Shown here in pieces: positions 7,504 to 16,100 of a stretch of DNA of 64,000 bases (the first letter of the stretch is position 1; each line of letters opens with the position of its first letter). Origin of the DNA: Methylosinus trichosporium OB3b. GTDB taxonomy: Bacteria; Pseudomonadota; Alphaproteobacteria; Rhizobiales; Beijerinckiaceae. Under the pieces are notes generated by a model, which saw only the letters and a program-made list of their open reading frames with translations, was not told the DNA's origin and made no database searches. A program made the position numbers and the translations under genes. The stretch spans positions 1,736,001-1,800,000 of the forward strand of contig NZ_CP023737.1 of NCBI RefSeq assembly GCF_002752655.1, written 5' to 3'.

Positions 7504-8016
7504 TCATCGGGCGTTTCGATAGAACTCGGCCCAAGCGATCGGATCATTGAAGGCCAATTTTGCCTCGAAAAGCACAGCGTCACCGTGAGACATGCCGGCT
7601 CGCCGTTCCCGCGCTCGGTCGAAACGAGCCCGCTCGTCGTCCGTCAAATCCGAGGGCTCGACGTCTGCGACGTGAACCGCCTGCGGACGCTCGGGTGCGG
7701 TCTGCTTCCCGATGGTGATCGTCGCGGGCTCGAGGAGCTGGCGCTTGCCGGCGATCGTGACGAAGATCGGCGGCGGCTCGGCGGTGATCGACTCGACGAC
7801 GGGCGCATCGCCGATCGGCTCGGCCGGCCGCCCTGCGGCGGCGCGAAGGTGCGCGATGATCTCGGGCTTGCGGGCCTTCACGGCGGCGAGCAATTCGGCC
7901 GGAAGGTCGGGCGCATCGTCGCGCAACTCGAGACGCAGGCCTGCGCCATTGTCGGAAAGGCGAAGCGTCGCCCCTTCCTCGGCAAGGGCGACTATGAGGG
8001 CGGCGAGGTCGGACAT
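7504..8016 (-). CDS. Protein with a TubC_N-like docking domain
   Basis: This 170-residue protein starts MSDLAALIVALAEEGATLRL, continues with a short acidic strand segment and AELLAAVKARKPEIIAHLR. That arrangement is the one of the TubC N-terminal docking domain of polyketide/peptide synthetases, which also occurs alone in some phage and island proteins. The C-terminal half contains RFDRARERRAGMSHGDAVLF, a pattern common in mobile-element proteins. It is the last gene of the late operon. The function in a phage context is unknown; presumably the domain mediates protein contacts. Confidence 0.6.
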   Translation of the reverse strand: MSDLAALIVALAEEGATLRLSDNGAGLRLELRDDAPDLPAELLAAVKARKPEIIAHLRAAAGRPAEPIGDAPVVESITAEPPPIFVTIAGKRQLLEPATITIGKQTAPERPQAVHVADVEPSDLTDDERARFDRARERRAGMSHGDAVLFEAKLAFNDPIAWAEFYRNAR

Positions 8017-8026
8017 GGCGATTTCC

Positions 8027-9013
8027 TCAAATGTCGATGATGCGCCCGACGCGGGACTTCGGCGGCAGGATTTCGAGCGCGTCATCAGCAATCGGCTGGG
8101 CGGGCGGCGCCGGCGCTGCGGCGGGCGCTGCCGCTGGCGCGGTGGCGTTCTTGCGGCGATGCGCCTCAATCGAGGCGTCCACGGCCGAGAAAACATTGCC
8201 GCGGCCGCCGCTCTTTGCTTTGAGCCATTCGAGCGCCTTGCCGACGGACGTTCCGGGGTGGGCATATTCCGGGCCGTGGTCTGCGGCGATCGGCGCGACT
8301 GCTACGTCGTGAAGCAACTCGTCGGTAATCTCGCGCTCGTCCATCGCCACATGAAGCGCAAGAGCGCGCTGGACGACGGAGATTTGCTCTTCGGTCGCCT
8401 CGGGGTCGGGCGTCACGTCGCGCATTTGCGAGGAATCGTCGGGAAGTTCGCTGATATCCGGCGCTCGGGGCGGCAACCATTCGTGAGAGGCGCGCGCCTT
8501 AAGGGCGAAAATGCAAGCCGCCGCCGAGCCGACGCCGCCGCCGTGCTGCGCTATGTGGATCAATCGGCTTTCATAGAACGCCACGGCCGCGGCTTTCGAC
8601 CTTTGGAGCGCGTCAGAAAATTCGGGGTGACGGCGCGCCCATTCGTAGACGGTTTCTCTCGTCACGCCGAGCCGGCCGGCTATTCCGGCAATCGTGTGGC
8701 CATTGGCACCGAGGCGCACGGCTATTTGGGCGAAGGTCGGGCGGTAGAGCGTCGGGCGTCCAGGTAGAGCCGGTAGTTGCAGGCTTGCCGGGGCGACGTC
8801 GGACGGGAGCGCATCGAAGAACTCTTCGCCGTCAACGACAATGATCTTTCCCGTGGACTCCGCCGTCTTCGCCCGAGCGGAGGCCACAGGAGCGCGCTTC
8901 GAGTTTTGGGCTACACTGGCAGCGCCCCTCTTCGATTTGCTTGCCTGCGCCCCGCCGCGCTTCGATTTCGAGGGCGATTTTTTCGAGGGTGCGGGTTTGG
9001 GCGGTTTCGTCAT
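8027..9013 (-). CDS. HTH protein, terminase small subunit-like
   Basis: This 328-residue protein has a Lys/Ser/Ala-rich basic N-terminus (1-50), then a clear DNA-binding module near residues 85-150: GRPTLYRPTFAQIAVRLGAN, GHTIAGIAGRLGVTRETVYE, WARRHPEFSDAL. That order (GRP-x-Y, helix-turn-helix, WxxxHPEFxxAL) is typical of phage small terminase or DNA-packaging subunits. The C-terminus is Ala/Pro-rich. No large terminase gene is seen in the element, so if it is a packaging protein it lacks its usual partner here. It overlaps the next-upstream gene by an ATGA. Confidence 0.7.
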   Translation of the reverse strand: MTKPPKPAPSKKSPSKSKRGGAQASKSKRGAASVAQNSKRAPVASARAKTAESTGKIIVVDGEEFFDALPSDVAPASLQLPALPGRPTLYRPTFAQIAVRLGANGHTIAGIAGRLGVTRETVYEWARRHPEFSDALQRSKAAAVAFYESRLIHIAQHGGGVGSAAACIFALKARASHEWLPPRAPDISELPDDSSQMRDVTPDPEATEEQISVVQRALALHVAMDEREITDELLHDVAVAPIAADHGPEYAHPGTSVGKALEWLKAKSGGRGNVFSAVDASIEAHRRKNATAPAAAPAAAPAPPAQPIADDALEILPPKSRVGRIIDI

Positions 9014-9636
9014 GTCTGTTCCTGTGCGGCGGGCTCGACGCTCTGCGGCGCGGCGGTCGGTCGAGAAAGCGGGCGTAGGCTCGGGAAGAACTCGCCGGCG
9101 ACCTCGGATTTCGCGTTCAGATAAGCTTGATGCGCTTCCTCGGGGGTGTCGAAGCGGCCGAGGTTAATATTGCGGTAGCCGTTTCCGAGCTGCGCTTTCC
9201 AGCGACCCGTGAACTTCTCGAAATGGACACCTGCGAAACCAGACGTGTTTCGGGCCGAGAGGCCGCGGTTATGGGCATTTTGCGCGCCCGAGGCTTTTCG
9301 AAGGTTCAATTCGCAGTTGTTTCCGGTCGCGCCGTCCGCGTGATCTATCAGCGCATCGCCAGGGTCCTCGTTTTTGCACATTCGCCACAGGACGCGCGCA
9401 AGCCAGTAGCGGCGGCCGTCGACATAGAGCCGCACGCGACCGCCGTCCGGATGGCCCGCGGGCTTGCCGGAGCGAAGGGCGTTGAACGCTTTGGCGGCGT
9501 TCTCCGCCGACATGCGAGGCGAGGATTTGAACTCGTCAACCGCGCGAGGTCGAAAGATGAGCTTTCCGCGTGTGCAGTCGCATTCGAACAGGGCTTGAAG
9601 GCGCTCGATCGGCGGAAGAGGAGCGGGTTTCGGCAT
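9010..9636 (-). CDS. HNH endonuclease with AP2 DNA-binding domain
   Basis: This 208-residue protein combines an HNH nuclease (IDHADGATGNNCELNLRKAS with GAQNAHNRG) and an AP2 domain (NTSGFAGVHFEKFTGRWKAQ followed by a Gly-rich strand and FDTPEEAHQAY). HNH-AP2 proteins are free-standing homing endonucleases common in phages, cutting intron-less or intron-bearing alleles to spread. ATG 9636 follows TTTGGAG. It sits in the middle of the late operon and overlaps the next gene by four bases, so it is transcribed with tail genes. Catalytic residues look intact. Confidence 0.88.
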   Translation of the reverse strand: MPKPAPLPPIERLQALFECDCTRGKLIFRPRAVDEFKSSPRMSAENAAKAFNALRSGKPAGHPDGGRVRLYVDGRRYWLARVLWRMCKNEDPGDALIDHADGATGNNCELNLRKASGAQNAHNRGLSARNTSGFAGVHFEKFTGRWKAQLGNGYRNINLGRFDTPEEAHQAYLNAKSEVAGEFFPSLRPLSRPTAAPQSVEPAAQEQT

Positions 9637-9690
9637 AATGGGCTCCAAAGGAAAAACCCCGGCGCCGGGGCGTCGAGGGCTCGGAAACGA

Positions 9691-9721
9691 CGAAAGGCCG
9701 AGCGTGCGGCCCGGCCTTTCG
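9691..9721 (-). terminator. Hairpin between late genes
   Basis: CGAAAGGCC (9691-9699) pairs with GGCCTTTCG (9713-9721). On the minus strand it is followed by TCGTTTCC. It sits just after the stop of 9743-10120 and before the HNH-AP2 gene, so it could attenuate transcription into that gene. The T tract is poor. Confidence 0.5.
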
Positions 9722-9742
9722 TCATGGTGATGATGAGGATCG

Positions 9743-10120
9743 TTACGCTGCGAACTCGCGCTCGGCCGCTTCATCGGCGAGACGCTTTTCGATCGCCGAG
9801 AAAAACGGTCGGCGCTCGGCCTCGAGCCGGTCGGCGATCGGGAACGGGATGGCGACGATATGGCCTCCGCGCTCTGCCATGTCGCGGAATTTCAGCCGCA
9901 TCGTCGCGGTTTCGTTCGCCGAGAGGCCCGCGCCATTCAGGAGGACCCGCGCGAAGTCGTGGTGAACGCCGAGCGCGTGAACCGGATTCGTGCGGGAGGC
10001 CTTCACTTCGCTCGAAAATTCTTGATAGCGCTCGAGGAGCTGCGCGTCCGAGAACGAAATCTCGCTCGTCAGAACGTAGGGAGCCGGAGCGGCGGCGGCG
10101 ACATTGGCGTCAGTCGACAT
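9743..10120 (-). CDS. Uncharacterised late-operon protein
   Basis: This 125-residue protein (MSTDANVAAAAPAPYVLTSE) is mostly helical: residues 25-45 carry DAQLLERYQEFSSEVKASR and residues 60-100 carry a Leu/Arg-rich segment (VLLNGAGLSANETATMRLKF). ATG 10120 has AAAGGA upstream at proper spacing. Charged helices and late-operon position suggest a structural accessory, but no family is recognised. Confidence 0.6.
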   Translation of the reverse strand: MSTDANVAAAAPAPYVLTSEISFSDAQLLERYQEFSSEVKASRTNPVHALGVHHDFARVLLNGAGLSANETATMRLKFRDMAERGGHIVAIPFPIADRLEAERRPFFSAIEKRLADEAAEREFAA

Positions 10121-10142
10121 TTGGGATTTTCCTTTCGATAGA

Positions 10143-10475
10143 TCAGGCCGCGAGCGGTAGGGGGAATGTCGCGAAGATCGCGGCGAGAGTGGTCTTGCTG
10201 AGAACGGCGTGGGAGCCGCCGCGTTCGCGGACGTCGGCAAGAGCGGAGTCGATTTGCAGTCGCTCGCCGGGGCCGATGGCGCCGAGGTCGTCGGCGTCGG
10301 CGATGGCCTGGGCGACGGCTTCGAGGTCGTCGCGGCGAGCCGCGACGTCGGGCGAAGCGCTGCGGCGCGAGTCTTCGAACTCGTCGGCGAGGCGGCGCAG
10401 AGCTTCGGTAAGGCTCGGCCCCGGCGGCGGAGCGATCGTCTGGGGCGGTGTCGGCGTGGAACTGGGTTTCGACAT
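10143..10475 (-). CDS. Uncharacterised late-operon protein
   Basis: This 110-residue protein has a Pro/Ser/Thr-rich beginning, then a helical body (SLTEALRRLADEFEDSRRSA and LEAVAQAIADADDLGAIG) and ends with AIFATFPLPLAA. The start at 10475 is chosen because upstream in-frame residues are Pro/Arg shadow-like. No family is recognised. Confidence 0.55.
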   Translation of the reverse strand: MSKPSSTPTPPQTIAPPPGPSLTEALRRLADEFEDSRRSASPDVAARRDDLEAVAQAIADADDLGAIGPGERLQIDSALADVRERGGSHAVLSKTTLAAIFATFPLPLAA

Positions 10476-10591
10476 GGGGAAATTCTCTGTAGGAGGTTGC
10501 GCAGGGGAAGGTTTCGCTTGGCGTTTGCGCATCGCGCCGAGCGGCAAGGGCGGCGTCGACGTTTTTCGGTTGGGGACTTCGGCGCCGCCGG

Positions 10592-10870
10592 TCAGGGTTC
10601 TGCCAAGGGCGCGATCAGCGCGCGGATGATCTCGTTCGGAAGGTCGAGTGTTCGCGAGCCGGCAAAACGCGCGGCATGGAGCGTGGCTTCGATCGCGAGC
10701 CGATCGGCCTCGGTGTAGGTGCGCGGGCCGAGCGCCCAGTAGAGGGCTTCAACGTCGTCTCGACGAACGATCGGGACCGTTCCGGCGGGGGAGTGAAGCG
10801 CACGGCCGAGGCGCTTAGCGGCAACGTTTGGATTGACCGTTTCTAGGCGAGGAAGCGCCTTCAAACCCAT
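10592..10870 (-). CDS. Uncharacterised late-operon protein
   Basis: This 92-residue protein (MGLKALPRLETVNPNVAAKR) has a good AAAGGA ribosome site before ATG 10870. Residues 30-65 contain VPIVRRDDVEALYWALGPRT, followed by a helical LAIEATLHAARFAG and IIRALIAPLAEP. It follows the baseplate spike gene by 13 bases, so a baseplate or tail-fibre-adaptor role is possible from position only. Confidence 0.6.
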   Translation of the reverse strand: MGLKALPRLETVNPNVAAKRLGRALHSPAGTVPIVRRDDVEALYWALGPRTYTEADRLAIEATLHAARFAGSRTLDLPNEIIRALIAPLAEP

Positions 10871-10883
10871 TGGTTTCTTCCTT

Positions 10884-11378
10884 TCAGCTTGTGAATGCCT
10901 TCGTCTGTTGGATTATGGGCCGCTCGACATAGACCTGTCCGCGCAGCCACACATTGCCGTCTTTGTCGACCTCGACCGCACCATTGTCGCCGATCGCGAT
11001 GGTTCCGCTCTGCGTCCCGACGATGCGAACGCCGTTCGCCGTGAAGCCGATCCGTTTGTTCGGGTCCATCGGGTCTTGCGTCCACGCCTCGCCCGGTTGC
11101 GAGGCGTATTGCTTGTCGCGAGGCCCGACGACGAGAGCGAATTTTGCGTTGTTGTCGCCGCCGCCCGAGAGGAGAATGACCTCGGCATTCGTGCCTTTCG
11201 GCAGATGCATGATGGCGCCGCCGAGCGCGAGGACAACACAGTCATCGTCCTCGGTCCCGTTCCCCTTCACGGCGACCGTCGCGCCGCCCGAGCCGAACGT
11301 CATTTCGTTGAACGTGTGCCGCTCGGTCGAGTCCTGCCCATCGCGAACAGCATCCGAAAAGTCCTTAAGGCTCGACAT
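10884..11378 (-). CDS. Mu gp45-like baseplate spike protein
   Basis: This 164-residue protein resembles phage Mu gp45 (baseplate assembly protein V group). A central OB-like region carries ALGGAIMHLPKGTNAEVILL then SGGGDNNAKFALVVGPRDKQ, and a C-terminal strand repeat (GIRIVG-like, GTIAIGDNGAVEVDKDGNVW, LRGQVYVERPII) looks like the beta-helical spike tip. The start at 11378 follows GGAG; a start at 11405 would add nine residues. In Mu-like tails gp45 forms the central membrane-piercing spike beneath the gp44 hub, and the gp44-like gene is indeed next upstream. Confidence 0.75.
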   Translation of the reverse strand: MSSLKDFSDAVRDGQDSTERHTFNEMTFGSGGATVAVKGNGTEDDDCVVLALGGAIMHLPKGTNAEVILLSGGGDNNAKFALVVGPRDKQYASQPGEAWTQDPMDPNKRIGFTANGVRIVGTQSGTIAIGDNGAVEVDKDGNVWLRGQVYVERPIIQQTKAFTS

Positions 11379-11398
11379 TCTCGCTCCGGGTTTTTCCG

Positions 11399-11427
11399 TT
11401 GACATTTCGCAGCGCTTGGCGAATTTT
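11399..11427 (+). promoter_or_regulatory. Possible promoter for the 74-residue membrane protein
   Basis: A perfect TTGACA at 11399-11404 is followed after 17 bases by the weak AATTTT. It points at the plus-strand gene starting at 11464. The same TTTTTCC-x-TTGACA context occurs at 23572-23584, hinting at a shared element promoter. Confidence 0.35.
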
Positions 11428-11463
11428 CCGTTGCTCTATTCGCTGGCAGAGAGAGTCTTCGTC

Positions 11464-11688
11464 ATGGTGAAATGGACTGCGATAATATCGCTGCTGATAT
11501 ATTGCGTTATTGAGCTTTGGGTAATTGGAAAGGAGCAGGAGAAAGACCCTAACTTCCAAGCACGCCAAGATAAGATCGTCGCCGATTATAAGCGCGACAA
11601 GCATGAGGCCGAAGTTCAAGAAGCCATGCGTCGCCAGCATATCGAGGCCGAAGCCGCGGCTCGCCTCGGTGTTTTTGGAAAGCGCTGA
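11464..11688 (+). CDS. Small single-pass membrane protein inside the tail operon
   Basis: This 74-residue protein begins MVKWTAIISLLIYCVIELWV, one strongly hydrophobic membrane segment, then a charged helix (KQARQDKIVADYKRD-like with HEAEVQEAMRRQHIEAEAAA) likely to form a coiled coil. It is the only plus-strand gene within the leftward tail run and fills the 300-base gap between the hub and spike genes, with GAGAG upstream of the ATG and a TTGACA box. The layout suggests a moron gene or a host-envelope protein such as a superinfection-exclusion factor or spanin-like partner; no family is recognised. Confidence 0.65.
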   Translation: MVKWTAIISLLIYCVIELWVIGKEQEKDPNFQARQDKIVADYKRDKHEAEVQEAMRRQHIEAEAAARLGVFGKR

Positions 11689-11691
11689 AAC

Positions 11692-12891
11692 TTATTCGAA
11701 AATCATCTTCCCGATTGTCCACGGGTCAGGATAGAGGCCCGGTGAGGCGCTTATCCCTGCGGCCGCGCGCCGAGCATCGCCTTTCGCGCGCGAGTCGCTC
11801 CTCGCCTGCCCGTCGCCATCGTTCGCCGCGGCGACGAGCGTCAGTGTCGTTTTGAGCGTTCCGCTCGCGTCGACCTCATATTCCAGTTCGTCGACCACGA
11901 AGTCGTCATAGATCCCCTCGGGGGCGACCTCGACATAATGCTTCACGCCGATATCCCAGGGCGCGCCGGCGGCGTCCTGGACGTGGAACACGTCGACCGT
12001 GATGTTCTTCGATTGCTCCTGCCGCTCCCGGTTCTCGATCTGAAGGCGCGCCTTCAGCCGTTCGTCCGTCGCGTCGCCCGTAATCTGGACCATGAAGGGC
12101 GAATAGTCCGATGACGAGCCCGACTGCTTCGCCGTGACGCTGCGATTTACCGCAGCGGAACCATATTGCGCCGAGCCCGTGCGCTGGCCCTTTACCGTGA
12201 TCGACGAGTTCGCCACGTCCTCCGATTGCTCGGCCGAGAACTCGAGGATGTTCTGTCCGAGGATCAAATCGACGCCGCGCGGCTCGTTCCCCGGCTTCGT
12301 CATTTGCAGGGTCCCGTCGCGCGTCTCGTTCACGATAAGATTGTGCTCTTTGGTGAACCGATGGATTTCCCCCACGACCGGGGCGCCGTCGCGGAAGCGT
12401 GCCTTTTCGAGCTTGATGTTCGCGCCGCTCGCATCGACGAATTTGACGCCGAAATTCTTCACAAGGCCGCGCACGACGTCGCCCGGCGATACCTGTTTCA
12501 TCGTCCCGGTCGGGTGGTCGTGCGAGGAGTCGATCAGGCGCTTGGTCTCGCCGCGCGCTGTGATCGTGACCGAGTAGGCGTCGCGGCCGATGCTGACGCT
12601 GCGCTGGAATGTCTCGTCGCTCTTATCGCCGGTGGCGTCCGCCGTCTTGCGCTTCTTCCCTCGACCATTGCGCATGTCGATCTTGCCGGTGAAGGCGACC
12701 GAGCCGCCGACAAGCGCTTGGATTTCGGCGCCTGCTTTCACGTTCCGCAACACAGGTGTCTCGGGGATGGAGCCGTAGAAGCATTCGAGCGTCAGAGAGC
12801 CGGTGAGGTCTTTGCGCCTGCGAGAGAGCTTCGCACTGGTCCAGCCGACGAGCTTTTGCCCGCCGACTCTCACTTCGAAAGGATCGGCCAT
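11692..12891 (-). CDS. Mu gp44-like baseplate hub protein
   Basis: This 399-residue protein matches the Mu gp44/P2 gpD group of tail hub proteins: VGGQKLVGWTSAKLSRRRKD at the start, a TGKIDMRNG strand, SVSIGRDAYSVTITARGETK, a central GVKFVDASGANIKLEKARF segment and a C-terminal VDELEYEVDASGTLKTTLTL. The proteins trimerise to form the hub holding the spike. ATG 12891 is chosen over a TTG two codons earlier because GGAG is suitably spaced. The neighbours are spike downstream and tape measure upstream, the order expected in Mu-type tails. Confidence 0.82.
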   Translation of the reverse strand: MADPFEVRVGGQKLVGWTSAKLSRRRKDLTGSLTLECFYGSIPETPVLRNVKAGAEIQALVGGSVAFTGKIDMRNGRGKKRKTADATGDKSDETFQRSVSIGRDAYSVTITARGETKRLIDSSHDHPTGTMKQVSPGDVVRGLVKNFGVKFVDASGANIKLEKARFRDGAPVVGEIHRFTKEHNLIVNETRDGTLQMTKPGNEPRGVDLILGQNILEFSAEQSEDVANSSITVKGQRTGSAQYGSAAVNRSVTAKQSGSSSDYSPFMVQITGDATDERLKARLQIENRERQEQSKNITVDVFHVQDAAGAPWDIGVKHYVEVAPEGIYDDFVVDELEYEVDASGTLKTTLTLVAAANDGDGQARSDSRAKGDARRAAAGISASPGLYPDPWTIGKMIFE

Positions 12892-12932
12892 AGTCAAGCA
12901 CTCCGGTCAGTTTGCCAAATTGCGCAAGTCGA

Positions 12933-13178
12933 TCATTGCTGCGCGGCCTTCACCTTCGGCCCTATGCTCCAAATGAGCTGTTCTGGGTTCATGCTTTCGA
13001 TCGTGCGGAACTTCGTGGCGTCGCCGAAAATCTCATGCGCCGCAATCAGCGAGCGCTCGACCCGCCGCGCGATATCGTCGGCGCGCAGGCGCACCACAGC
13101 ACGCCGCACGTCATCCTTTTTCGCCTGATAGGCGGCAATATCCGCCGAGGAGATTTTATCGTCGTGGATGGTTGTCAT
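12933..13178 (-). CDS. Small tail-module protein
   Basis: This 81-residue protein (MTTIHDDKISSADIAAYQAK) is helical and charged, with ADDIARRVERSLIAAHEIFG and a C-terminal MNPEQLIWSIGPKVKAAQQ. It lies between the tape measure and hub genes, a place that in Mu-like phages is held by small tail-completion or DNA-circularisation proteins. No family is recognised. Confidence 0.65.
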   Translation of the reverse strand: MTTIHDDKISSADIAAYQAKKDDVRRAVVRLRADDIARRVERSLIAAHEIFGDATKFRTIESMNPEQLIWSIGPKVKAAQQ

Positions 13179-13191
13179 TGCGCATCACCCT

Positions 13192-16100
13192 TCATTGTTT
13201 CGACGGGCTCGCGGAGCCGGTCGAAGGTCCAGCCTGTTGCAAATGCACCGCGACGCCGCCCGCGAGCGCGCCTCGGATCGACGCTGCAACTGCGTCGCCT
13301 CCAGCCTTTAGAGCTTGTGTCGCGTCGCCCCAAGCGCCGGCGAGCCCTTCCTTCGCCGCCGAGGCGATATCCGAGCCCACCGTCCCGCCAATCCTCTCGA
13401 ATTGGCTCGCGGCCTCTTTCAGCCCCGAGATCGTCGTCAGCCCCGCCTCGGAGAACTTCGAAAGCGCCGCTTCGAATGTCGCGCCGCCGAGAAAGCCGCC
13501 GGGCGGGATCGTGGGGCCGTCTGGCTCGCCGACGCCAGCACCGCCGCCGATCTTCCCGTAGTCGCCGCCGAAATTCCCGAGCGCCTTTCTGGCCCCGGCC
13601 GCTGCCGCCGCATCGCGTTCGAGCCGCTTCACAATATCGGCAGCATTTGGCGCATCGTCGCGCCCAACGCGCTCGGGCGGCTTCACGACACCCGGGGCGA
13701 TGGCCGCGACCGCGCGCCCGTCACGCTCCAACCGCTTGACGATATCGGCCGGCTCCGCCGTTTCCTTTTGCGCGACGCGCGCGATCGGCGGCTCGACATC
13801 CGACTTGACGGCTGGCGCCACGGCCACGGCGGCGCGCGCATTGCGCTCCAACCGCTTCACGATATCGGCCGTCTCGTCCTCCATCGCCCTGGACGCGGCC
13901 CCTCCCTTGTCGCGGCTATAGGCCTCGCCGAGGTCGACGAGGCGTTTTTGCAAGCGCGTCGCCTCGTCGCCGAGGAGCCGCAAGCGATCGTCCGTGGTGA
14001 TCGCCGCCGGCTTTGTTTCGGGAAGCGAGCCGCCCATGACAACCGTAAACGCGTCGACAGACTTCGCGGCGAGTTCGTCTTCGGTTTTCTCTCGAAACTG
14101 CCGGACCTTCTTCCCGGTGTCGGGAGAAAGCTTTTCGAGCCACGCCTCGCCAAGGCGTTCAGCGATATAGCCTACGGCGACCGTGCCGAAGGCCCGTCCG
14201 GCGACTTGCCAGATGCTTCTCGAGAGGAGCCCGCCCGCGCCCGCCGCGCCCGCCGCTCCGGCGAGGCCACCGGCGCCGCCGAGAGCGCCAGCGCCGCCGA
14301 GCGTCGCCGCCGCGCCCGTGAGCGCCGCCGCCGAGCCGCCGAGCGCCGTTGCCGAGCCCGTGAGCGCGACGGCCGAGCCGTTGAGCGGGTTGAGCATCGG
14401 GAGCAGCTTGCTTCCGAGGAAGAGAGCCAGGCCCCCGGCCCCGGTCGCTTTGATGCCGCCGGTAACGAGCGACGACTTCTCGGCTTCCGTCGCCGTGCCG
14501 GAAACCACGCGAGCGAGGTCGGAAAAGAGCGTCGCCGCGCCGTTGACCGAGGGGAGGATGAGGCCATTGAGCTTCTTGCCGACGTCGCCAGCGGCCGAGG
14601 ACATCTGCTTTTCGAGCGCGACGAACGCCGCGGTATAGTCGCGCTCCGGGACGCGCTCCGCCGTCTCCTCGTCGGTTTTGACCTTCCCCGCCGCCTCGGC
14701 CTTGTTGGCGCTTTCTTGATGCTGCGTAATCCACTTCATCAAGGCGTCTTTGGACGTCTGGCGCGACACGATCTTGCTGAGGAACTTCGACAGTTCGGCC
14801 ACGTCGGTTTTCGGATCAATCCCGGCGTCGTGGATCTTCGGCATGAGCTGCTTTTCGATCCATCCGCCGAAGTCGCTGCGCAGAAGCTCCTCGTCATTGA
14901 CCTGATAGTCGACGAGCTTGCGCTTGCCGCTCCTGCTCGTCTCCCATTTAGCCGTTCCGAGGCCGAGCTGCGCCGCGTTGGCGAGGACTTCCTTCGTCGC
15001 ATGGCCCGATAGGTTATTGATCGCCTGCCCGATATTCGTTCCCGCCGACGAGCCGCCGACCTCGGCCGCCATGAAGAGCGAATTGCGGAGGTTCCCCATC
15101 GTCTGCGAGAGAGCGTTCTCGCGCAGATATTTGAACGCCATCTGGACTTGACGGGCGTCGATGTTGCGGCCTTCGACCGCTTCGACGCCTTGGATCATCT
15201 GCAACATCGCCTCTGTGCGGGCGGCGTTGAAATGGCCGTTCTGATCGACGAGCGAGCCCGACATTTCCAGCGTCTTGATGAGCCGGACGTTGGAGTCGCG
15301 AACCTCTTTCGAGTCCTGCCCCTGCCCGACCATAAGCTGCTGGCGCTTGGCGAGCAGCTCCATCAATTGCGCTTGGCCGCCGCGATCGTGAACGGCGGCG
15401 CCGATGTCGTTCAAGGTTTCGAGATTGTCCTGGACGGACGTGTCCTTGTATTTCGCCGCGACGCGATGCGCCTCACGATCCGCCCAATCCTGATATTCGG
15501 GCGTCGCGCCCTTCTGAAAGAGACGCTCGTGCGCGGTCGACATTTCTTTCGCGCCTTCGAGCGCGACATGGGACGCCTTCACGACGACAGAGCCCATCGC
15601 CGAGATCGTGAGCGCTTGCGCGAGGCTCAAATCGTGCCCAAAGGCGCCAGAGAGCGCGGCGTTGCCGATCGAATGCGCTGGGTTCGCATAGAGGTGCGCG
15701 GAATAGGTCTTTTCCTTCCCCTGCCCGCGCCGGCCGCCGCCCTGCCCCGGCAGGAGATTGTTGCCGAGGCTGATCTTCCCGAGCGCCTTCGCCTGCCCGA
15801 CCGCGCCGATGAGCGCGTGGAGCTGTTGCGTCACGCTCGCGGCCGAGGAGCCGAACCGCTGCGCCTTCGTCGCGGCGCTCGCGTAAGCGGTCCCCAGCCG
15901 GTCGAGCCCGCGCGCCGCCGCGCGCGCCGCGCGCCCCTGCTCGAGGAGCCAATCGCCGCCCGTCGCCGCCGCAGTGAGGCCCGCCATGTTCGTCGTCGTG
16001 TGCCGCACGACGCCGCCGAGCCGCGGGGCGCTCCGGGAGAGCACACTATAGGCGTCCGAGAGCCGATGCACGGCGTCAGCCGCCGCCCGGGCCGCGTCGC

